A DNA stretch of 64,000 nucleotides from JAPLDA01 sp043783155 (GCA_043783155.1 JAYVZS010000131.1:50627-114626); one strand, 5' to 3'. Positions 1 through 8,479 are shown, counted from the first letter of the stretch. Numbers and translations: made by a program. Notes: a model not told the origin generated them from the letters alone.

Positions 1-256
1 GCGGACTGCCTACTCTCACCAATTGATTTTTGTAACGGACAGTAAAACCGATGTTGTCAAGATGCGCATACACGGCCGTTCTGGGAGTTCCGAAAACCAA
101 GACAATGCAATTCTGAAAATCATCTCCCGAAAATATTTGCGGCTGAACTTTCCATGATGATTTATTATTCGAAATATAATTCAGGACAAAATCCGTCATC
201 GCGCCTTCATTACCGGATGGAGCGTGGATGGAGCAAAGTTGTTGGAGGAGTTTCAT
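1..256 (-). CDS. M42-family metallopeptidase, N-terminal part (truncated by window edge)
   Basis: The frame starts with ATG at 256 and stays open to position 1, giving the first 85 residues of a longer protein. The start contains CSIHAPSGNE and, near residue 66, AHLDNIGFTVRY. These are the characteristic opening and the first metal-binding His/Asp segment of M42 (glutamyl aminopeptidase or deblocking aminopeptidase) enzymes, which are cytosolic di-metal peptidases that trim peptides. The rest of the catalytic domain lies outside the window, so the remaining metal ligands cannot be checked. An M20/M28-like peptidase is the main alternative. Confidence 0.72.
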   Translation of the reverse strand, partial: MKLLQQLCSIHAPSGNEGAMTDFVLNYISNNKSSWKVQPQIFSGDDFQNCIVLVFGTPRTAVYAHLDNIGFTVRYKNQLVRVGSP

Positions 257-408
257 GCTGGTTTTAAAAGTTTACGTGTTTACTTGTTTACGGTTTGGGG
301 AGAGGAAGTGTTGATGTGTTTAATTGGCGGTGGTCATTCAGGAGGAATCTCGCAATGAGTAAGGGACATCTCTTATTTAAACAAAATTTATCCTGAATGA
401 CGAAAGCG

Positions 409-1485
409 TTAAGGTATCAGTTTTACAAGTTTGTCTTCTAAAATATTTTCTTCAGAGATTATTTTTCCTTTGAGGGTAGGAGATTTAATTCCGTTTCCAA
501 AGAATGTATTACCGGTAAATATTCTTGCTTCGTCCCAGCGATTTTCATCAATAAAAGACTGAAGGAGTTTTGCTCCGCCTTCAATAATGACAGACTGAAT
601 ATTTTTTTGATGAAGGGATGTTAAAATTTGCTGAAGAACGGGTTTGCTAAAATCAATTTTGATGAATTCGAGGTTATCAGAGACTCTATCTGCTAACTTC
701 TTTTCTCCTATCCGCGAACTCATTGCTCCCTGCTCTATATATATGTATGTTGTTGCAGCTGCATCGAACAGATTCAGGTTGCTTTTTAATCTCAATTCCT
801 TATCAATGACAATCCTAACAGGATTTTTTCCATTCCAGCCCCTCACCGTAAGCGATGGGTTGTCACTCTCAGCGGTTTTTGTCCCAACCATAATGGCTTG
901 TTCTTCACTTCTCCATTTGTGAACGAGCTTTCTTGAATACTCATTGCTGATCCATTTGTTTTCTTCTGTAATTTTTTCGGGAGCAATAAAACCATCCATG
1001 CTTTGCGCATACTTGAGGATGATGTAAGGACGTTTCTTCTCATGAAAAGTGAAAAAACGTTTGTTTAGTTCGAAGCATTCTTCTTCAAGAATCGCGGTAG
1101 TGACTCTTATTCCTGCTTCTACAAGTTTCTTGATTCCTGAACCATTCACTTTTGCAAACGGATCTATGTTACCAATTACAACGCGCGGAATTTTTTTTAA
1201 GATGATCAGGTCAGCACAGGGAGGCGTTTTTCCAAAATGCGTGCAGGGCTCGAGGTTCACATACAATGTCGAATGTTTCAGAATTTCTTCTCCGTGTTTG
1301 GCAATCACAGCATTGATGGCATTTACTTCAGCATGTGCTTGCCCGAATTGTTGATGAAATCCTTCCCCGATTATTTTATCGTCATGTACGATAACCGCTC
1401 CTACCATTGGATTCGGAGCCACATGTCCCAATCCGTTCAATGCGATTTCAATGCAACGGCGCATGTATTTTTGATCAGCAGTCAT
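409..1485 (-). CDS. ribD: Bifunctional riboflavin biosynthesis deaminase/reductase RibD
   Basis: The 358-residue protein has the two-domain RibD layout. The N-terminal zinc deaminase carries H51-A-E53 and the C81...C90 ligands in PCTHFGKTPPC. The C-terminal reductase begins near residue 152 (RPYIILKYAQSMDGFIA). It deaminates and then reduces the pyrimidine intermediate of riboflavin synthesis in the cytosol. Length is normal for the family (about 360). It is divergent from prmC with only 71 bp between start codons, so there is no room for an FMN riboswitch. A -7-like box ends 5 bp before the start codon. Confidence 0.95.
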   Translation of the reverse strand: MTADQKYMRRCIEIALNGLGHVAPNPMVGAVIVHDDKIIGEGFHQQFGQAHAEVNAINAVIAKHGEEILKHSTLYVNLEPCTHFGKTPPCADLIILKKIPRVVIGNIDPFAKVNGSGIKKLVEAGIRVTTAILEEECFELNKRFFTFHEKKRPYIILKYAQSMDGFIAPEKITEENKWISNEYSRKLVHKWRSEEQAIMVGTKTAESDNPSLTVRGWNGKNPVRIVIDKELRLKSNLNLFDAAATTYIYIEQGAMSSRIGEKKLADRVSDNLEFIKIDFSKPVLQQILTSLHQKNIQSVIIEGGAKLLQSFIDENRWDEARIFTGNTFFGNGIKSPTLKGKIISEENILEDKLVKLIP

Positions 1486-1490
1486 TGCTG

Positions 1491-1498
1491 CGAAGATA
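1491..1498 (-). promoter_or_regulatory. Candidate -7 box for ribD
   Basis: On the minus strand this reads TATCTTCG, one base off the Bacteroidota TAnnTTTG consensus. It ends 5 bp before the ribD ATG, so a transcript would have almost no leader. No convincing -33 element was seen. Confidence 0.4.
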
Positions 1499-1544
1499 GG
1501 AAAGAGGTTTCAAGTTTATTGTTTAAAGTTCAGTCGCGATTTCC

Positions 1545-1552
1545 TTACTTTG
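1545..1552 (+). promoter_or_regulatory. Candidate -7 box for prmC
   Basis: The sequence TTACTTTG differs from TAnnTTTG at one base and ends 4 bp before the prmC ATG. The arrangement mirrors the ribD box on the other strand of the same 71-bp gap. Confidence 0.4.
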
Positions 1553-1556
1553 CCTG

Positions 1557-2504
1557 ATGAAAGTGAGTGAATTGATTTCGGTGTACCGTGAAGCACTGAA
1601 GAATATCTATGAGGAAGGTGAATTATCGCAGGTGATTTTTCTTGTATTGGAGCATGTGAAGGATTTTTCTAAGATCGACCTGGCGATGAAGAATGAAGAA
1701 TTAATTTCTGATTCTGAAAAGGAAAAGTTCGAACACATACTTTCCGAACTCAAAACGAATAAACCGATTCAGTATGTTTTGGGCGTTGCCTGGTTTTCGG
1801 GCATGAAATTAAAAGTGAATGAGCATGTTTTGATTCCGCGACAAGAAACTGAAGAGTTAGTTGAATGGATTTACAAGGGCGATGGGCGAGGGACGGGGGA
1901 CGGTTTGAGAATATTAGATATTTGTACCGGCAGCGGGTGCATTGCGCTCGCTCTGAAAAAAAAATTACCCCAATCTGAAATTTATGCGCTTGATATTTCA
2001 GAACAAACCATTGCTGTTGCAAAAGAAAACTCAATACGTAATAAAGCAGAAGTAACATTTATTCTACAGGACATTCTCCAACTTCCAACTTCTAATCTCC
2101 AACCCCCAACTTCCAATTTCCAACTTCCATCCTCCAATCTCCCATTCACCGATTCACCGATTCACCGATTCAATATTCTTGTAAGCAACCCACCCTACGT
2201 CCTCGAAACTGAAAAGCAACAGATGAACAATAAAGTACTCAACTTCGAGCCTCACCTTGCATTGTTTGTAAAGGACAATGATCCGTTGGTTTTTTACAAT
2301 GCCATTGCTGATTTCGCTTTAACACATTTAAAACCTTACGGCGAACTTTATTTCGAGATTAATGAGTCAAAAGGAAAAGAAGTAAAGGAATTGCTTATGA
2401 GTAAAGGATTCTCCGATATTGTAGTTAAAAAAGATTTGAATGAAAGAGACAGAATGGTAAAGGCGATCTTGAAGCCGAACGAACAACTAAAAAATAAGAA
2501 CTAA
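1557..2504 (+). CDS. prmC: Peptide chain release factor N5-glutamine methyltransferase PrmC/HemK
   Basis: PrmC methylates the GGQ glutamine of release factors using SAM. The SAM-binding motif DICTGSGCIALAL (residues 121-133) and the catalytic NPPY (211-214) are present. Two stretches look foreign. Residues 107-117 are glycine/aspartate-rich and encoded by a GGGCGA-type repeat. Residues 174-204 are a Pro/Ser/Asn-rich stretch encoded by CCAACTTC and ATTCACCG repeats and placed directly before NPPY. Both keep the frame and look like absorbed intergenic repeats. The last residues (NEQLKNKN) also come from repeat-like sequence. At 315 residues it is about 30 longer than most PrmC proteins, which agrees with the insertions. 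Confidence 0.93.
   Translation: MKVSELISVYREALKNIYEEGELSQVIFLVLEHVKDFSKIDLAMKNEELISDSEKEKFEHILSELKTNKPIQYVLGVAWFSGMKLKVNEHVLIPRQETEELVEWIYKGDGRGTGDGLRILDICTGSGCIALALKKKLPQSEIYALDISEQTIAVAKENSIRNKAEVTFILQDILQLPTSNLQPPTSNFQLPSSNLPFTDSPIHRFNILVSNPPYVLETEKQQMNNKVLNFEPHLALFVKDNDPLVFYNAIADFALTHLKPYGELYFEINESKGKEVKELLMSKGFSDIVVKKDLNERDRMVKAILKPNEQLKNKN
1876..1903 (+). repeat. GGGCGA-type word repeat inside prmC
   Basis: The sequence contains gatgggcgagggacgggg followed by gacgg, a degenerate tandem of GGGCGA/GGGACG words. It codes for a Gly/Asp-rich linker just before the SAM-binding strand. Such words are more typical of intergenic DNA than of PrmC. Confidence 0.55.
2076..2170 (+). repeat. CCAACTTC / ATTCACCG word repeats inside prmC
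   Basis: About 95 bp of degenerate tandem words: roughly eight CCAACTTC-like units, then three ATTCACCG units. It is in frame and adds about 31 low-complexity residues to PrmC. The same vocabulary appears between genes, for example at 42700-42750. Confidence 0.8.
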
Positions 2505-2568
2505 CAATTAAAAATCAAGCCAAGAAAGCTAACAAGATTTTATCTTTACATCATCAGAAAAAAAAAAC

Positions 2569-4653
2569 ATGACTGAATCACAGGCAAAAAAAAGAATTGA
2601 AGAATTGTCGACCGAAATTGATACGCATAACTATAAATATTATGTCCTCGATAAACCTTCGCTTAGCGATTTTCAGTTTGATAAATTATTGGAAGAGTTG
2701 ATTAAGCTTGAAAATGAATTTCCACAATTCGCTGATCCGAATTCTCCTACACAAAGGGTAGGCGGACAAATTACGAAAGCGTTTAAAGCAGTGAAACATA
2801 AATACCCGATGCTTTCGCTTGGTAATACATACAGTGAAGACGAATTGCGTGACTTTGATGAGCGGACACGAAAAATTATCGGAGATCAATTTGAATACGT
2901 CTGTGAATTAAAATTCGACGGACTTTCTATCGGCCTCACATACAAAAACGGAAAACTTGTACAAGCTATTACACGAGGTGATGGCGTTCAGGGTGACGAC
3001 GTCACGACCAATGTGAAAACAATCCGGAGCATTCCGCTTGCACTCACGAAAGGAAATTATCCGGTTGAATTTGAAATACGAGGTGAGATTTTGATGCCGT
3101 TGAAATCATTCGATAAAATTAATGCCGGGATAGAAGCGCAGATGCGTGAAGATGGATATGATGAAGATGAAATTGCTGATAAACTTCTGAAGAATCCGCG
3201 TAACGCCGCGTCCGGAACCATTAAGATGCAGGATTCGTCGGTGGTATCGAAGCGAAAGTTGGATTGCTACCTCTACTTTCTCCTTGGAGAAAACCTTCGC
3301 TTCAAAACTCATTTTGAATCTTTGAAGAAGGCGAAAGAGTGGGGTTTCAAAGTAAGCGATGATGCGAAGTTGTGTAAGTCGCTTGATGAAGTTTTTAAGT
3401 TCCTCCATCATTGGGATGTTGCGCGACATGATCTTCCGTATGAAACGGATGGAGTTGTCATCAAAATAAATTCGCTCGCGCAACAACGTGATCTTGGATT
3501 CACGGCGAAGTCACCACGATGGGCGATCTCTTACAAATTTAAATCGGAAAGTCTGTCCACTAAATTACTTTCCATTTCTTTCCAGATTGGAAGAACCGGC
3601 GCCATCACGCCTGTTGCAAACCTGCAACCGGTGCAGCTTGCAGGCACAACGGTTAAGCGTGCAACACTTCACAATGCCGATCAGATTGAGAAACTTGATT
3701 TGAGAATCGGCGATCATGTGTTCGTGGAAAAGGGAGGGGAAATTATTCCGAAGATCACAGAAGTTGATCTGAGCAAACGCGATAAGAATTCAAAACCTGT
3801 TCGTTACATTTCAAAATGCCCGGAGTGTGAAACGGAGTTGGTTCGCAAAGAAGGAGAAGCTGCACATTATTGTCCGAATGAATTGGGTTGCCCGCCTCAG
3901 ATCAAAGGCCGCATCGAACATTTCATTAGCCGGAGAGCCATGAACATTGATAGTCTTGGTGAAGGCAAAGTGGAGATTTTATACGAGAATAAATTAATTA
4001 AAACTCCTGCAGATCTGTATCATCTCAAACATGATCAGTTGCTTGGACTCGAAAAAGTAATTGAAGGCGAAGAAGGGGAGAAGCCGAAGAAAATTTCGTT
4101 GCAGGAAAAATCGGTTCAGAAAATTTTAAGTGGAATTGAAGAATCGAAGAATGTTCCTTTTGAACGTGTGCTGTATGCAATTGGAATACGATATGTCGGA
4201 GAAACTGTCGCAAAAAAACTGGCCTTGTATTTTAAAAATATTGATGCGTTGATGGATGCAACGATCGAAGAATTGTTGAATGTGGAAGAGATTGGTGAGA
4301 AGATCGCTCAGAGTCTGGTTGAATATTTTACAGAAAATAGAAACAGGAAGATACTAGAAGATCTGCGTAAATATGGTGTGCAGATGGCTATTTCAGCTTC
4401 ATCGGTTCCTGAAAATCTAAGCGCCAAACTCACCGGTTTATCGTTTGTGGTTTCGGGCGTTTTTTCTGATTTTAGCAGGGACGAAATAAAGCAACTCATT
4501 GAACAGCATGGAGGAAAAAATCAAAGTGGTGTTTCGGCCAAAACTAATTACTTACTTGCAGGTGATGAAGCGGGACCAAGTAAATTAGAGAAGGCAAAAA
4601 AACTGAAGGTGGCTGTGCTTTCGGAAAAAGAGTTTGTTAAACTAATTAGTTGA
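2569..4653 (+). CDS. ligA: NAD+-dependent DNA ligase LigA
   Basis: The 694-residue protein has the full LigA architecture and normal length. The N-terminal Ia/adenylation domain carries the nucleotidyl lysine motif K115-F-D-G. An OB fold follows near residues 330-400. The four-cysteine zinc finger (CPEC...YCPNELGC) is near residues 417-445. Helix-hairpin-helix repeats and a C-terminal BRCT domain (from about 610) complete it. It seals nicks during replication and repair using NAD+. It lies 64 bp downstream of prmC on the same strand and may be co-transcribed, although the gap contains repeat-like A-rich words. Confidence 0.97.
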   Translation: MTESQAKKRIEELSTEIDTHNYKYYVLDKPSLSDFQFDKLLEELIKLENEFPQFADPNSPTQRVGGQITKAFKAVKHKYPMLSLGNTYSEDELRDFDERTRKIIGDQFEYVCELKFDGLSIGLTYKNGKLVQAITRGDGVQGDDVTTNVKTIRSIPLALTKGNYPVEFEIRGEILMPLKSFDKINAGIEAQMREDGYDEDEIADKLLKNPRNAASGTIKMQDSSVVSKRKLDCYLYFLLGENLRFKTHFESLKKAKEWGFKVSDDAKLCKSLDEVFKFLHHWDVARHDLPYETDGVVIKINSLAQQRDLGFTAKSPRWAISYKFKSESLSTKLLSISFQIGRTGAITPVANLQPVQLAGTTVKRATLHNADQIEKLDLRIGDHVFVEKGGEIIPKITEVDLSKRDKNSKPVRYISKCPECETELVRKEGEAAHYCPNELGCPPQIKGRIEHFISRRAMNIDSLGEGKVEILYENKLIKTPADLYHLKHDQLLGLEKVIEGEEGEKPKKISLQEKSVQKILSGIEESKNVPFERVLYAIGIRYVGETVAKKLALYFKNIDALMDATIEELLNVEEIGEKIAQSLVEYFTENRNRKILEDLRKYGVQMAISASSVPENLSAKLTGLSFVVSGVFSDFSRDEIKQLIEQHGGKNQSGVSAKTNYLLAGDEAGPSKLEKAKKLKVAVLSEKEFVKLIS

Positions 4654-4719
4654 TTTGATGGCGCGATAAAGTGCTGTCAAATCCTAAAAATTAAAATCCT
4701 CAAATCCCAAATCCCAAAA

Positions 4720-5280
4720 ATGGGTTTACGCAAAAACATTCGATCCAAACTCGGTAACTACCGCTTCCTTCAGGAGATAAAGAAGGTGAAGCTGAAGCAC
4801 GAGGTCGTTGGTTTTGATGAAGCAAAGAAAATCGGTTTGTTGTATGATGCTACCGATGATACTAATTATGAAATTGTGAAACAGTATGTCAAAACAATTC
4901 GCAGTCAGCAAAAGGAAGTACTTGCGTTGGGGTATGTCGACAAGAAAATCTTGCCGGTGAATAAGTTTGCGCAATATGGTCTGGATTTTTTCACTAGAAA
5001 GAATTTGAATTGGCAGATGATTCCTTCGAATCCAATCGTCACGAATTTTATCAACGAAAAATTTGATATCCTTATCAACCTGAATAACAATAAGTGTTTT
5101 CCATTGCTTTACATTTCCGCTGTATCTCACTCACGGTTCCGGGTCGGGCGGTTTGATAAAAAAGATGTGAGCTGTTACGACCTGATGATCCAGGTGAAAG
5201 GAGAGCAGGGGATAAAAGTTTTTATAGAAGAAGCAGAAAATTATTTACGCCAAATAAAATCGAATCATGAACATCAATAA
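4720..5280 (+). CDS. DUF6913-like Bacteroidota protein of unknown function
   Basis: This is a soluble protein of 186 residues with no signal peptide or membrane segment. It is basic at the N-terminus (MGLRKNIRSKLGNYRFLQ) and has a central stretch, IGLLYDATDDTNYEIVKQYV, that looks like a Rossmann-type strand and helix. I recognise it as the small family usually placed next to dapA in Bacteroidota; no function is known to me. The stop overlaps the dapA start by 14 bp, so the two are probably translationally coupled. Confidence 0.75.
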   Translation: MGLRKNIRSKLGNYRFLQEIKKVKLKHEVVGFDEAKKIGLLYDATDDTNYEIVKQYVKTIRSQQKEVLALGYVDKKILPVNKFAQYGLDFFTRKNLNWQMIPSNPIVTNFINEKFDILINLNNNKCFPLLYISAVSHSRFRVGRFDKKDVSCYDLMIQVKGEQGIKVFIEEAENYLRQIKSNHEHQ

Positions 5281-6145
5281 GCTGAAAGGTACCGGGGTTG
5301 CATTGGTGACTCCTTTTCATAAAGACGGAAACGTTGATTTCAAATCGTTCAAGAAATTAATTGACCGATGCATTGATCAAAAGGTTGAATACCTTGTTCC
5401 GTTAGGTACTACCGGTGAATCGGTGACGCTTACGCGCGACGAAAAAAGAGCCGTACTCGACTTTGTTGTGGAAGTAAATAATAAACGTGTTCCTGTTGTT
5501 CTTGGTTTGGGCGGAAACAATACACGTGAGCTGGTGAACATGATTGAAGAATGTGATTTCAATGGAGTAGATGCTATTCTTTCGGTGAGTCCATATTACA
5601 ACAAGCCATCTCAGCGGGGAATTTTCCAGCATTATAAATCGATTGCGAATGCGTCTCCTGTTCCGGTTATACTTTACAATGTTCCCGCACGTACGGGCAG
5701 TAATATAGATGCGGATACGACGCTTGAGTTAGCGCATGAAATAAAAAACATCATCGGCATCAAAGAAGCTTCCGGTAATCTTGAAAAGGCGATGAAGATC
5801 ATCAAAGGAAAGCCGAAAGATTTTTTGGTGATCTCCGGTGATGACGTGATCACACTTCCTTTTATTGCCTGTGGCGGCGACGGGGTTATTTCTGTTGTGG
5901 CGAATGCGTTCCCAAAAGATTTTTCTGATTTGGTTCGAAGCGCACTCGAAGGAAACTTTGATAAAGCCCGCAAGCTTCATTACAAATTGTTCGACATCAC
6001 CAACGCTATTTTTGTGGATGGAAATCCTCCGGGAGTTAAAGGTTTATTAAGTGTGATTAACATTTGCTCCGAACATGTCCGTCTTCCTTTGGTAAGTGTA
6101 AGCAAATCGACGTTGAATAAATTTGAAGCGTTGATGAAGGGGTAG
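5267..6145 (+). CDS. dapA: 4-hydroxy-tetrahydrodipicolinate synthase DapA
   Basis: DapA condenses pyruvate with aspartate semialdehyde in the lysine/diaminopimelate pathway. The 292-residue (beta/alpha)8 barrel shows the GTTGES loop (residues 47-52), Y137 in VILYNVPARTG and the Schiff-base lysine K166 in IIGIKEASG. Length is normal. It overlaps the upstream gene by 14 bp, so a lysine riboswitch directly before it is excluded. The next enzyme of the pathway, dapB, is at 60.3 kb in this window in a different operon. Confidence 0.96.
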   Translation: MNINKLKGTGVALVTPFHKDGNVDFKSFKKLIDRCIDQKVEYLVPLGTTGESVTLTRDEKRAVLDFVVEVNNKRVPVVLGLGGNNTRELVNMIEECDFNGVDAILSVSPYYNKPSQRGIFQHYKSIANASPVPVILYNVPARTGSNIDADTTLELAHEIKNIIGIKEASGNLEKAMKIIKGKPKDFLVISGDDVITLPFIACGGDGVISVVANAFPKDFSDLVRSALEGNFDKARKLHYKLFDITNAIFVDGNPPGVKGLLSVINICSEHVRLPLVSVSKSTLNKFEALMKG

Positions 6146-6240
6146 AGTTTGAGCCATGTTCTTTAATCAGCGTGTTAGCGGCAACCAAATAAATTGTTCA
6201 ACATAAGAAATACACAAATTTTATCCTCTAAATAGAAATT

Positions 6241-7167
6241 ATGATACCTGACTTTCAAACTTTGATGCTTCCAATTCTCGAAATACTAGGAGACAATAAA
6301 GAACATGACACTCAAGATTTAACACAAACAATATGTGATCAATACAACTTAACTAAGGATGAGCGAGAAGAATTATTATCAAGTGGACGACAAAAAATCA
6401 TTACCAACCGTGTTGCTTGGGCTCGAATATACATGTCGAAAGCCAAACTTATGGAATCACCGAAACGTTCCATTTTTAAAATAACTCAAGAAGGATTAAA
6501 AGTCCTTGATACAAAACCTAAGCGAATTGACATAAAATATCTGAAGACAATTCCCGCTTTTAAAGATTGGCAAACGACATTTGCATATCAAAGTAAAAAA
6601 GAATCTAATGAAATATCACAATCAACTGAAGAAATTGAAACAGGAAAAACTCCTGAAGAATTGCTTGAATATTCATATGCGAAACTAAAAGATGAATTAG
6701 CGATTGAATTGCTCGACAAAATAAAAAGCTGTTCTCCTGGCTTCTTTGAAAGACTTGTAGTAGATCTTTTACTAAAGATGGGATATGGCGGATCATTAAA
6801 GGATGCTGGAAAGGCCACAAGACTAACAAATGACGGAGGTATTGATGGAATCATTAAAGAAGATAAACTGGGACTTGATTCAATTTACATTCAAGCAAAG
6901 CGATGGGATACTCAATCAGTTGGCAGACCAGACATACAATCATTCGTTGGAGCATTAGATGGACAGCGTGCAACAAAAGGGATTTTTATTACTACTTCCC
7001 GTTTCGCAGAAAATGCTAATGAATATGTAAAGACAATTACAAAAAAGGTAATCTTAATTAATGGTAAAGAATTAGCTGAACTAATGATTGAATACAATGT
7101 CGGTCTCTCGATCAAAAACAACTATGAAGTAAAAAAGATTGATAGCGATTATTTTGAAGAAGGTTAA
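6241..7167 (+). CDS. Mrr-type restriction endonuclease (type IV, modified-DNA targeting)
   Basis: The 308-residue protein has an N-terminal winged-helix Mrr_N region (residues 1-110), a charged linker and a C-terminal PD-(D/E)xK domain. The catalytic residues visible are E170, D202 in NDGGIDG and the Q218-A-K220 motif. Mrr enzymes cut DNA with foreign methylation. No methyltransferase or specificity subunit is adjacent, which fits a solitary type IV enzyme. It sits at the left edge of a patch of broken genes (7.2-8.2 kb), so it is probably accessory DNA between housekeeping genes. Its true target cannot be read from the sequence. Confidence 0.88.
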   Translation: MIPDFQTLMLPILEILGDNKEHDTQDLTQTICDQYNLTKDEREELLSSGRQKIITNRVAWARIYMSKAKLMESPKRSIFKITQEGLKVLDTKPKRIDIKYLKTIPAFKDWQTTFAYQSKKESNEISQSTEEIETGKTPEELLEYSYAKLKDELAIELLDKIKSCSPGFFERLVVDLLLKMGYGGSLKDAGKATRLTNDGGIDGIIKEDKLGLDSIYIQAKRWDTQSVGRPDIQSFVGALDGQRATKGIFITTSRFAENANEYVKTITKKVILINGKELAELMIEYNVGLSIKNNYEVKKIDSDYFEEG

Positions 7168-7219
7168 AATCCGTGGCAGCCTATAACAATAAAATTAAAA
7201 AAATAATTTTTTGCAGTGC

Positions 7220-7273
7220 AACCCCTAAAGGGTTTACTCGTGCTTTAAAATACCGCGGAACCCTTTAGGGGTT
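7220..7273. repeat. 15-bp inverted repeat (CCCCTAAAGGG type)
   Basis: The arms aacccctaaagggtt (7220-7234) and aaccctttaggggtt (7259-7273) are perfect complements separated by 24 bp. The element abuts the left edge of the truncated T9SS fragment. It may act as a hairpin or be one of the dispersed intergenic elements of this genome. Confidence 0.75.
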
Positions 7274-7294
7274 TTCGGGCAATCGAATGATTCG

Positions 7295-7732
7295 TTGATT
7301 GCCCCGCAAGGATATTCATCCTATCAATGGTATTTTTATTCGACTCCGGTAGGCGGGGCTAATAATTTTTATTTTCATCCTGTTTCACAAGGTAATTATA
7401 GTGTAGTGGTGACGGAAGCGAATGGGTGCGAGGCGAGTTATAGTGTTGCGTTTGTTTACCTGAATGCATCCGAAATTAATAGTGATTATTTTTCAGTCGA
7501 AATAATCCCTAACCCGAGCAAAGGTGCTCTTACATTTTTATCGAAAGGGATGAGGGAACTTACTGGTATTGAAATATATTCTTTTACCGGACAGTTGATT
7601 TACAGAAGCGAGACTGATTTTACAAGAGACAAACAATCAGAAATAAAACTTCCCGATATTTCTAAAGGACTTTACTTTGTAAAAATATCTTCCACTCATT
7701 ATTGCAGAACACAAAAATTAATTATTGAATGA
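7295..7732 (+). pseudogene. C-terminal remnant of a T9SS-secreted protein
   Basis: The frame has no signal peptide and its only early start is TTG. It begins in the middle of an Ig-like/PKD-like repeat (APQGYSSYQWYF...GNYSVVVTEANGC) and ends in a type A sorting domain: EIIPNPSKG near residue 69, then GLYFVKISS and a basic end. T9SS cargo proteins are exported by Sec and then anchored or released through this domain. Without the N-terminus it cannot be exported. The open frame continues upstream only through the 7220-7273 inverted repeat, which suggests the gene was cut there. Its TGA overlaps the next ATG. Confidence 0.7.
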
Positions 7733-7929
7733 AATATTTTTGCGCCTTAGTATTCATCATTTTTCCAGTCCATCTTATTGCTCAATCCGGTGTGTGTTTC
7801 TTCGATGCAGGTCAACTCATAATTTTAATGAATGGTTTTCAAAAAAAATCGGATAAAACTCCAAAGAACGAAATTGAATTAGCAACAAAACTTAAAAAAC
7901 AATATTTCAATGAAAAAGAAAGTGAATAA
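7729..7929 (+). pseudogene. Chimeric remnant: signal peptide joined to the C-terminal end of a RelE/HigB-like toxin
   Basis: Residues 1-19 (MKYFCALVFIIFPVHLIAQ) are a signal peptide. From about residue 21 the sequence switches to the C-terminal half of a HigB/RelE-type toxin (CFFDAGQLIILMNGFQKKS, then KTPKNEIELA near residue 43). Toxins of this type are normally about 110 residues and cytosolic, so about 60 N-terminal residues are missing. The signal peptide probably belonged to the gene after the T9SS protein. A deletion joining the two is the simplest explanation. It overlaps the antitoxin start by 20 bp, as in intact modules. Confidence 0.65.
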
Positions 7930-8215
7930 AAACCTGACTTCGTTTGATGATCACCTTGACCAACAGTATGGAAAACGCGGAATAGCTAAACGTGAAAAAT
8001 GGGAACAGGAATTTGAAGCATTCAAACTTGGTGTCCTGATTGCGGAAATGAGAGAGAAGAAACATTTAACGCAGGAACAACTTGCAGAAAAATGCGGAAC
8101 TACAAAATCCTACATTTCAAGAATTGAAAATAATGCAAGCGACATTCGTCTTTCTACTTTAATGAGAATTATTACTGATGGACTTGGCGGCCGGCTTCGT
8201 CTTTCACTTGATTAA
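7910..8215 (+). CDS. XRE-family antitoxin (HigA-like), orphaned
   Basis: This 101-residue protein carries a Cro/C1-type helix-turn-helix, LTQEQLAEKCGTTKSYISRI (residues 57-76), after an N-terminal segment (FDDHLDQQYGKRG) typical of antitoxins that pair with RelE/HigB toxins. In intact modules the antitoxin neutralises the toxin and represses the operon. Here the preceding toxin is a fragment, so the gene is either a relic or a free-standing regulator. It has no damaging mutation. The overlap with the toxin remnant preserves the ancestral coupling. Confidence 0.8.
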   Translation: MKKKVNKNLTSFDDHLDQQYGKRGIAKREKWEQEFEAFKLGVLIAEMREKKHLTQEQLAEKCGTTKSYISRIENNASDIRLSTLMRIITDGLGGRLRLSLD

Positions 8216-8370
8216 CAATTTTTTTGTCAATACCTCGCAGCTTGCTGTGGGGTCATTCATTCATTCGCTTCCTAGATAAAAAAGAACGAATGCATACACA
8301 AAAGAAAAAACTTTTCGAAGGGCAGTTGGAAGTTGGTAGATAAAAACGACTCACTATCCCCCCAGTTTAG

Positions 8371-8409
8371 CGTAGTCTTGTGCTGGGGCTCGTGCGCAAG
8401 GAGACTACG
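8371..8409. repeat. Inverted repeat, arms cgtagtct / agactacg
   Basis: The 8-bp arms at 8371-8378 and 8402-8409 are perfect. The loop contains a GC-rich sequence. It is the first of three hairpins in series. Confidence 0.6.
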
Positions 8410-8428
8410 TGCGTTGGTATTTTGAATC

Positions 8429-8479
8429 TGATGGGAATTATTCCCCGCCCCTTGGGGCGATCGGAAAGAATTCCCATCA
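8429..8479. repeat. Inverted repeat, arms tgatgggaatt / aattcccatca
   Basis: The 11-bp arms (8429-8439 and 8469-8479) are perfect. The loop has its own ccgcccc/ggggcg pairing, so the whole element can fold as a long hairpin. It resembles dispersed Bacteroidota intergenic elements more than a terminator, because no T-tract follows. Confidence 0.7.

Noticed and set aside
1486..1556. FMN riboswitch upstream of ribD
   Set aside because: The gap to prmC is only 71 bp and contains promoter-like boxes; there is no room for the aptamer.
4650..4720. Terminator hairpin after ligA
   Set aside because: Arms gatttgatggc and gctgtcaaatc pair with mismatches and no T-tract follows.
4726..5130. 134-codon minus-strand frame
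   Set aside because: Mirror frame of the DUF6913-like gene that is coupled to dapA.
5230..5266. Lysine riboswitch before dapA
   Set aside because: The dapA start lies inside the upstream coding sequence.
7220..7273. Rho-independent terminator for the Mrr gene
   Set aside because: The inverted repeat has no T-tract and a 24-bp spacer; it is better explained as a dispersed element.
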